DNA from: Paenibacillus sp. 598K
GTDB lineage: Bacteria > Bacillota > Bacilli > Paenibacillales > Paenibacillaceae
Assembly: GCF_003851045.1 (NCBI RefSeq)
Contig: NZ_BFBX01000031.1
Location: 137,658 to 170,247, forward strand
DNA length: 32,590 nt
Direction of reading: 5' to 3'
In this document: positions 31,760-32,590 of the stretch, piece after piece
Position numbering within the stretch: position 1 is the first letter of the stretch
Layout: each line of letters begins with the position of its first letter
Program-made: the position numbers and the translations under genes
Notes under the pieces: model-generated
The model's database searches: none
Told to the model about the DNA's origin: nothing
The model's input: only the letters and a program-made list of their open reading frames with translations

Positions 31760-31981
31760 ATGTCCAATCAGGTACGTGAATATGTGCCATTCCGGGGGCC
31801 GCATGACCCTTGTCCGCCGATCGGCGTCAAAACGTATGTTGTCCCGCCCAACCAGTTTATCACGTTCCAGCCGATGAACCTGCCGCAATTTCCGTTGCCT
31901 GAGGCGCTGCGCGCAGGCACATTGTGGCCGGCATTGTTCAGCCCTTACGAGTCCAAATGGCGAAAGGAGGCCTCCCGGTGA
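31760..31981 (+). CDS. cotJA: Spore coat-associated protein CotJA
   Basis: A 73-residue protein of the CotJA family, part of the inner spore coat. Family landmarks are DPCPPIGVKTYVVPPN near residues 16-31, FQPMNLPQF and ALRAGTLWPALFSPY. AAAGGAGGG lies nine bases before the ATG. The stop overlaps the GTG start of cotJB (GTGA), and its last codons supply the cotJB ribosome binding site. In B. subtilis the operon is cotJA-cotJB-cotJC and sigma-E driven; no good sigma-E promoter was identified in the 85 bp before this gene. Confidence 0.93.
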   Translation: MSNQVREYVPFRGPHDPCPPIGVKTYVVPPNQFITFQPMNLPQFPLPEALRAGTLWPALFSPYESKWRKEASR

Positions 31982-32241
31982 GCGCAACGTTGGATGATCA
32001 GTACTACAGCAGCTTGCTGGAGCTGCAGCAGTTCGATTTTGCGCTGGTCGAGCTGACGCTTTACCTCGATACGCACCCTACCGATATGCAGGCGCTGCAG
32101 CAGTTCAACCAGCTCGCCCAGCAACGTCAGCAGAGCGCGCAGGCGTTCGAGCTTCGCTATGGTCCATTGCTGCAATTCGGTCACAGCTACAGCAAATTCC
32201 CTTGGCAATGGGCACAAAGCCCTTGGCCTTGGCAAGTATAA
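31978..32241 (+). CDS. cotJB: Spore coat protein CotJB
   Basis: An 87-residue protein of the CotJB family, needed with CotJA for assembly of CotJC in the coat. Landmarks are DDQYYSSLLELQQFDFALVE, LYLDTHPTD and the C-terminal YSKFPWQWAQSPWPWQV. The start is a GTG at 31978, seven bases after AAAGGAGG; the open frame continues 18 codons upstream inside cotJA without a signal. The gene looks intact. The next gene should be cotJC, a manganese-catalase-like protein, but IS110-type sequence begins within about 180 bp. Confidence 0.93.
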   Translation: MSATLDDQYYSSLLELQQFDFALVELTLYLDTHPTDMQALQQFNQLAQQRQQSAQAFELRYGPLLQFGHSYSKFPWQWAQSPWPWQV

Positions 32242-32424
32242 CACATGTAATATAGTCCAGCGGTATGATGTCAAGCCCCTAATTCGGTCGAATTGGAAAT
32301 TCTCATGGCTGTAAGAGCCGTTAGCGCCGAAAAATAGGCACACCAAACCAAACCCAGCCGAAAATCAAGGTGAATGCCAGATTTTAACTAGGAATTAGTC
32401 AGAGGGACTTTAGCAAAGGAGGCG
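32242..32424. other. Junction between cotJB and the IS110-type element
   Basis: 183 bp without a gene. It should contain the end of the insertion element and the join to the cotJ region, but the exact border cannot be placed. Small dyads occur, such as AATTCG-GT-CGAATT (32281-32294). On the minus strand a perfect -35 TTGACA (32269-32274) lies 16 bp from TATTAC (32247-32252), which would point out of the element into antisense of cotJB. If the element belongs to the IS1111 subgroup, its bridge RNA could lie here, but this was not shown. Confidence 0.4.
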
Positions 32425-32590
32425 TTAATCCTTCGCAGGCGTCACCATCTTCCGTGGCGTATAGAGTTGGCCGTTGCGTAGCAGCACATCGACCAGACGC
32501 ACAAGCTTTCTTGCCGTTAAGACGAGGGCACGTTTATGTTGGTGTTTCGGAACTTCTTGAAATTTCTTAAGGTAGTACGCACCGAATTCC
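32425..32590 (-). CDS. IS110-family transposase, C-terminal fragment cut by the window edge
   Basis: The minus strand reads open from the window end to a TAA at 32425-32427, giving 54 residues that include GAYYLKKFQEVPKHQHKRA, RKLVRLVDVLLRNGQLYTP and RKMVTP. This is the typical C-terminus of IS110/IS116/IS902 transposases (DEDD nuclease plus a serine-containing domain). The start lies outside the window. The gene reads toward cotJB, so the element was probably inserted behind it. Whether the element is complete or active cannot be judged here. Confidence 0.8.
   Translation of the reverse strand, partial: EFGAYYLKKFQEVPKHQHKRALVLTARKLVRLVDVLLRNGQLYTPRKMVTPAKD

Overview
The window is a high-GC chromosomal segment from an endospore-forming Bacillales. 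Gene order and protein families point to Paenibacillaceae (Paenibacillus or Cohnella type), but the genus is inference. Spore genes (ytrH, ytrI, five YheC/YheD-type ATP-grasp proteins, cotJA, cotJB), strong AGGAGG-type ribosome binding sites and a dnaE/accDA/pyk neighbourhood like that of Bacillus subtilis all support this. No rRNA, tRNA or CRISPR array was seen.

Left part (1-8740, mostly minus strand). ppk1 (polyphosphate kinase) has a well-formed four-repeat PhoP box upstream and related short repeats at both ends. Next come fxsA and a hotdog thioesterase, translationally coupled, and then about 850 bp without genes that is packed with inverted repeats. The central-metabolism block follows: pyk, accA and accD (overlapping), a 62-residue conserved-looking protein, and pgpA.

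Middle (8870-17885). dnaE (minus) diverges from ytrH-ytrI (plus). Between ytrI and ytpI lies a roughly 100-bp tandem repeat carrying hairpins that change in a compensatory way. Convergent to ytpI is ytoI (HTH-DRTGG-CBS-hotdog). A membrane histidine kinase of the Spo0B/AgrC type has no regulator beside it. Convergent to it are a small membrane protein gene and yheA.

Right-centre (18131-24455). Five consecutive plus-strand genes encode YheC/YheD-type ATP-grasp enzymes, with overlaps or tight spacing, ending in a hairpin that contains the last stop codon in its loop. This is the most striking region: a tandem expansion of a spore-coat-associated enzyme family, preceded by a possible mother-cell sigma promoter.

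Right part (24519-32590). On the minus strand are a HAD phosphatase, odhB and odhA (2-oxoglutarate dehydrogenase E2 and E1), a YjiN-type DUF445 membrane protein and an M50-like membrane metalloprotease. Divergent to the last is cotJA-cotJB. The expected cotJC is not seen; instead the 3' end of an IS110-family transposase enters from the window edge. Shared themes are phosphate/polyphosphate and central carbon metabolism on the left and in the odh block, and spore envelope assembly in ytrHI, the yhe array and cotJ.
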